From Confluentibacter lentus (GTDB lineage Bacteria > Bacteroidota > Bacteroidia > Flavobacteriales > Flavobacteriaceae), in contig NZ_NIHE01000005.1 in the NCBI RefSeq assembly GCF_002806995.1, positions 1 through 64,000 of the forward strand: a stretch of DNA of 64,000 bases, given 5' to 3'. Below are positions 61,633 through 64,000 of the stretch, in pieces. A program made the position numbers and the translations under genes. Within the stretch, counting starts at the first letter, position 1; each line of letters starts with the position of its first letter. The notes under the pieces were generated by a model that saw only the letters and a program-made list of their open reading frames with translations, was not told where the DNA came from and ran no database searches.

Positions 61633-62871
61633 TTAATACCAACGTTTCTTATTTTTTTTTGAACCTTCGCTTTTACGCCCCTTTTTATGCTTGCTTTTTC
61701 CTGGGGTTTTATGGATTTCCTTTTTAGTTTTTGGGTCTAAAGGATATGGATGGTCATCAACCACATCCAATTGCATATTGATAAGTTGCTGAATGGTTGC
61801 TACATAGGTTTTTTCATCTGCCGAACATAAAGAATAGGACGTTCCTGAGTTTCCAGCTCTGGCGGTTCTACCAATTCGGTGCACATACGTTTCTGGCACA
61901 TTGGGTAAATCGAAATTCACAACCGCATCTAAATTATCAATATCAATCCCACGGGCTGCTACATCGGTGGCGATTAAAATGGTGGCTTGTTTATCTTTAA
62001 ATTTTTGCAAGGCTTCTTGTCGCAGATTCTGACTCTTATCACCGTGGATGCTTTCCACTTTATAGCCATTTTTAATAAGTGTTTGTTCCAATTTCTCCAC
62101 ACCAAATTTGGTGCGTCTAAAAATAAGAATACTGCCTTTAATAGTATTTCGTAATAAATGCAAACACAGTTCTATTTTATTGCGCTTTGGCACATAATAT
62201 AATACTTGGTTGACGTTTTTTGAGGTGGACGAATTGGGTGCCACTTCCACACGTTCTGGTTCATTTAAAATGGTGTTTGCCAATTGTTCCACTTTAAAAG
62301 GGATGGTTGCCGAAAACAATAAAATTTGTTTCTCTCTGGTACACAAACGTTCTATTTTTTTAACATCGTCAATAAAACCCATATCGAGCATTAAATCCGC
62401 TTCATCCAATACCAAAATCTCCACATAATCTAGGTTTACGGTATCTTGTTTGTGCAAATCCAATAAACGTCCGGGCGTGGCAATTAAAATATCGACGCCT
62501 TTTTTAAGCACATCTTTTTGTGGCTCAATGGATGTGCCGCCGTACACCACCGTGGTTCTTAAATTGGTGTATTTACAATAGGTTTTAAAATTTTCTTCAA
62601 TTTGAACCGCCAATTCGCGGGTCGGACTTATTATCAACGCTTTTATTTTTTTGCCACTTTTACTGGCATCTTGTTTATCAAATAGCAATTGCAAAATAGG
62701 TAAGGCAAACGCAGCGGTTTTTCCGGTGCCGGTTTGTGCCGAAACAATCACGTCTTTTTTAGCTAATACCAACGGAATTGTTTTTTCCTGAACCAAGGTT
62801 GGGTTATCGTAACCAGCTTCTGCAACGGCTCTTAAAATGGGTTTGTTTAATTGTAAGTCTTTAAACGACAT
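61633..62871 (-). CDS. DEAD-box RNA helicase (RhlE-like)
   Basis: ATP-dependent RNA helicase for RNA remodelling, probably in ribosome assembly or cold growth. The Q motif region (MSFKDLQLNKPILRAVAEAGYDNPTLVQ), motif I AQTGTGKT (45-52), PTRELA, DEAD in VLDEADLMLDMGF, SAT and HRIGRTARAG are all intact. It ends in a basic tail (KTPGKSKHKKGRK...), usual for RhlE. The start at 62871 is chosen because a -7 box (TATCTTTG, 62898-62891) sits just downstream of the earlier ATG at 62901, so only 62871 is inside the transcript. Length 412. Confidence 0.93.
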   Translation of the reverse strand: MSFKDLQLNKPILRAVAEAGYDNPTLVQEKTIPLVLAKKDVIVSAQTGTGKTAAFALPILQLLFDKQDASKSGKKIKALIISPTRELAVQIEENFKTYCKYTNLRTTVVYGGTSIEPQKDVLKKGVDILIATPGRLLDLHKQDTVNLDYVEILVLDEADLMLDMGFIDDVKKIERLCTREKQILLFSATIPFKVEQLANTILNEPERVEVAPNSSTSKNVNQVLYYVPKRNKIELCLHLLRNTIKGSILIFRRTKFGVEKLEQTLIKNGYKVESIHGDKSQNLRQEALQKFKDKQATILIATDVAARGIDIDNLDAVVNFDLPNVPETYVHRIGRTARAGNSGTSYSLCSADEKTYVATIQQLINMQLDVVDDHPYPLDPKTKKEIHKTPGKSKHKKGRKSEGSKKNKKRWY

Positions 62872-62890
62872 AGTGTATTGAAATTTGCTG

Positions 62891-62898
62891 CAAAGATA
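62891..62898 (-). promoter_or_regulatory. -7 box (TATCTTTG) of the DEAD-box helicase gene
   Basis: Perfect TAnnTTTG on the minus strand, 19 bases before the start at 62871; it decides the start codon. Confidence 0.6.
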
Positions 62899-62992
62899 CA
62901 TAAAAGTTATCGGGGTAATTTTAGTATCCTTTCATGGATATATGCTCAAACATTTTCTAATTTTACCACACATTATAATTTGCTAAAAACCC

Positions 62993-63850
62993 ATGGTACA
63001 ATACAACCCAAAAGACTGGATTACCTTTATTTTTAGATTCCATAAATCGGATACGTTTCGGAAACTGATTCCCATGATGATTTTTATTGGGCTTTATACC
63101 TATGGCGTTGGGTATTTGGAATTGGAATATTGGAACCTCTCCGAGAAAAACCATTTATCAAACATTACCGTCATGCACAGTATGTTGGGCTTTGTCATTT
63201 CCTTATTGTTGGTATTTAGAACGAATACGGCTTACGATCGCTGGTGGGAAGGCCGAAAACTATGGGGTGCGTTGGTGAACAACAGCCGAAATTTAGCCAT
63301 GAAGCTAAGTGTTATGTTGAAGGAAGATCACGACAGGGCATATTTCAGGAAATTGATTCCGGGTTATGCTTCTATATTGTCCAAACATTTAACCGATAAG
63401 GAAACCAGTTTGCAATTGTTTGAAGGCATTGATTTAGACAATCATAAACACCGACCCAACCAAATTGCCACCATGATTTATCAAAAGGTGAACGATTTAC
63501 ATGAACAAAATAAAATTTCGGGCGACCAAATCATTACCATCAATGCCGAATTACAGTCGTTTACAGATATTTGTGGTGCTTGCGAACGAATAAAAAATAC
63601 GCCCATTCCCTATTCTTACAGCGCGTTTATTAAAAAATTTATCTTTTTTTATGTGATGACCTTACCTTTTGGTTATGTGTTTAGTTTGGGATATTATGCG
63701 GTACCAGTAGTTATTTTTATTTTTTACGTATTGGCAAGTTTAGAGTTGATTGCCGAAGAAATTGAAGACCCATTTGGTTTTGATGCCAACGATTTGCCTA
63801 TTGAAAAGATTTCGGCAAACATTAAAAAGCATGTGGAGGAGATTATTTAG
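62993..63850 (+). CDS. Bestrophin family ion channel
   Basis: Predicted pentameric inner-membrane channel; bacterial bestrophins conduct cations. The N-terminus (DWITFIFRFHKSDTFRKLIPMMIFIGLYTYGVGYLE) and VMHSMLGFVISLLLVFRTNTAYDRWWEGRKLWGALVNNSRNLA are the family pattern. The C-terminal SLELIAEEIEDPFGFDANDLPIE segment holds the acidic cluster. Length 285 is typical. It is divergent from the DEAD-box gene. The last 150 bases of the window hold no gene I can support. Confidence 0.92.
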   Translation: MVQYNPKDWITFIFRFHKSDTFRKLIPMMIFIGLYTYGVGYLELEYWNLSEKNHLSNITVMHSMLGFVISLLLVFRTNTAYDRWWEGRKLWGALVNNSRNLAMKLSVMLKEDHDRAYFRKLIPGYASILSKHLTDKETSLQLFEGIDLDNHKHRPNQIATMIYQKVNDLHEQNKISGDQIITINAELQSFTDICGACERIKNTPIPYSYSAFIKKFIFFYVMTLPFGYVFSLGYYAVPVVIFIFYVLASLELIAEEIEDPFGFDANDLPIEKISANIKKHVEEII

Positions 63851-64000
63851 GAATATTTATAGTTGAGGCTTTTTTGAAATTGCGCTTAAACATATTTTAT
63901 ATGAAAAGCAATATATTTTTATGATATTTTTCATAGAATTAATTCTGAGCAGTTATTTTATTTAACAATATTTAATTCTTGATATATAGATTTTTTAATT

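Overview
The window is AT-rich DNA from a member of the Bacteroidota, almost certainly a marine-type Flavobacteriaceae. Evidence for this: gliding and type IX secretion genes (gldJ, porU, porV, and a protein with a gliding-motility-type C-terminal sorting domain); flavobacterial families (DUF2851, DUF3467, DUF4369); leaders without Shine-Dalgarno sequences; and many promoters of the Bacteroidota type (TTG, about 18-20 bp, TAnnTTTG). I do not name a genus. Almost everything here is core chromosome; I see no prophage, IS element, CRISPR array or defence island.

Layout. 1-120: 3' end of a 5S rRNA with its terminator. 234-9840: a PIF1-like helicase fused to HRDC and helix-turn-helix domains, an acyl-CoA dehydrogenase, anmK (cell-wall recycling), nhaD (Na+/H+ antiport), an exbB-exbD-tonB energy transducer and folC. 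9903-10104: two tRNA-Val genes. 10304-14113: a family 9 glycoside hydrolase and murF. 14203-21316: gldJ diverging from porU-porV, the T9SS motility and secretion core. 21415-26444: cdd, pdhA-pdhC, an M28 peptidase and an SDR enzyme. 26520-29786: a large modular T9SS cargo. 29789-35713: membrane and housekeeping genes and a second acyl-CoA dehydrogenase of a different catalytic type. 35798-50805: the translation and transcription superoperon (rpsU, xerC, hpf, tRNA-Thr-Tyr-Gly-Thr, tuf, tRNA-Trp, secE, nusG, rplKAJL, rpoBC), in the same tRNA/tuf/secE order as the E. coli tufB region. 50894-54781: DUF3467 and a relic of a second copy, a 4Fe-4S protein, prfC, idi-queD and a divergent hotdog-like protein. 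54782-55216: no ordinary gene, but a strong candidate structured RNA. 55217-63850: a small helical protein, a second tRNA-Thr with a duplicated 3' end, PBP1A, a DUF4369 lipoprotein, a 588-bp signal-rich gap, DoxX, a VanX-like dipeptidase, a sterol-desaturase-family enzyme, a DEAD-box helicase and a bestrophin.

How the genes work together. GldJ, PorU and PorV belong to one machine: PorV and PorU form the outer-membrane attachment complex that cleaves C-terminal sorting signals from T9SS cargo, and the 1088-residue protein a few kb away ends in such a signal. MurF, AnmK, PBP1A and the VanX-like enzyme act in wall synthesis and turnover. rpsU, hpf, tuf, the L10/L12 genes, rpoBC and prfC are the information-processing core.

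The most interesting signals are non-coding: (1) a minus-strand RNA at 54944-55121 with a perfect promoter, an 18-bp stem between its ends and a terminator, which looks like a 6S-type RNA; (2) the 58898-59485 gap, with a sigma-54-like promoter, a five-fold TTAG repeat, two orphan terminators and a 10-bp inverted repeat; (3) three TGCATT elements spaced exactly 21 bp apart between gldJ and porU; (4) a strong Shine-Dalgarno sequence in front of rpsU only; (5) several apparently leaderless mRNAs. All calls come from reading the sequence; no database search was run.
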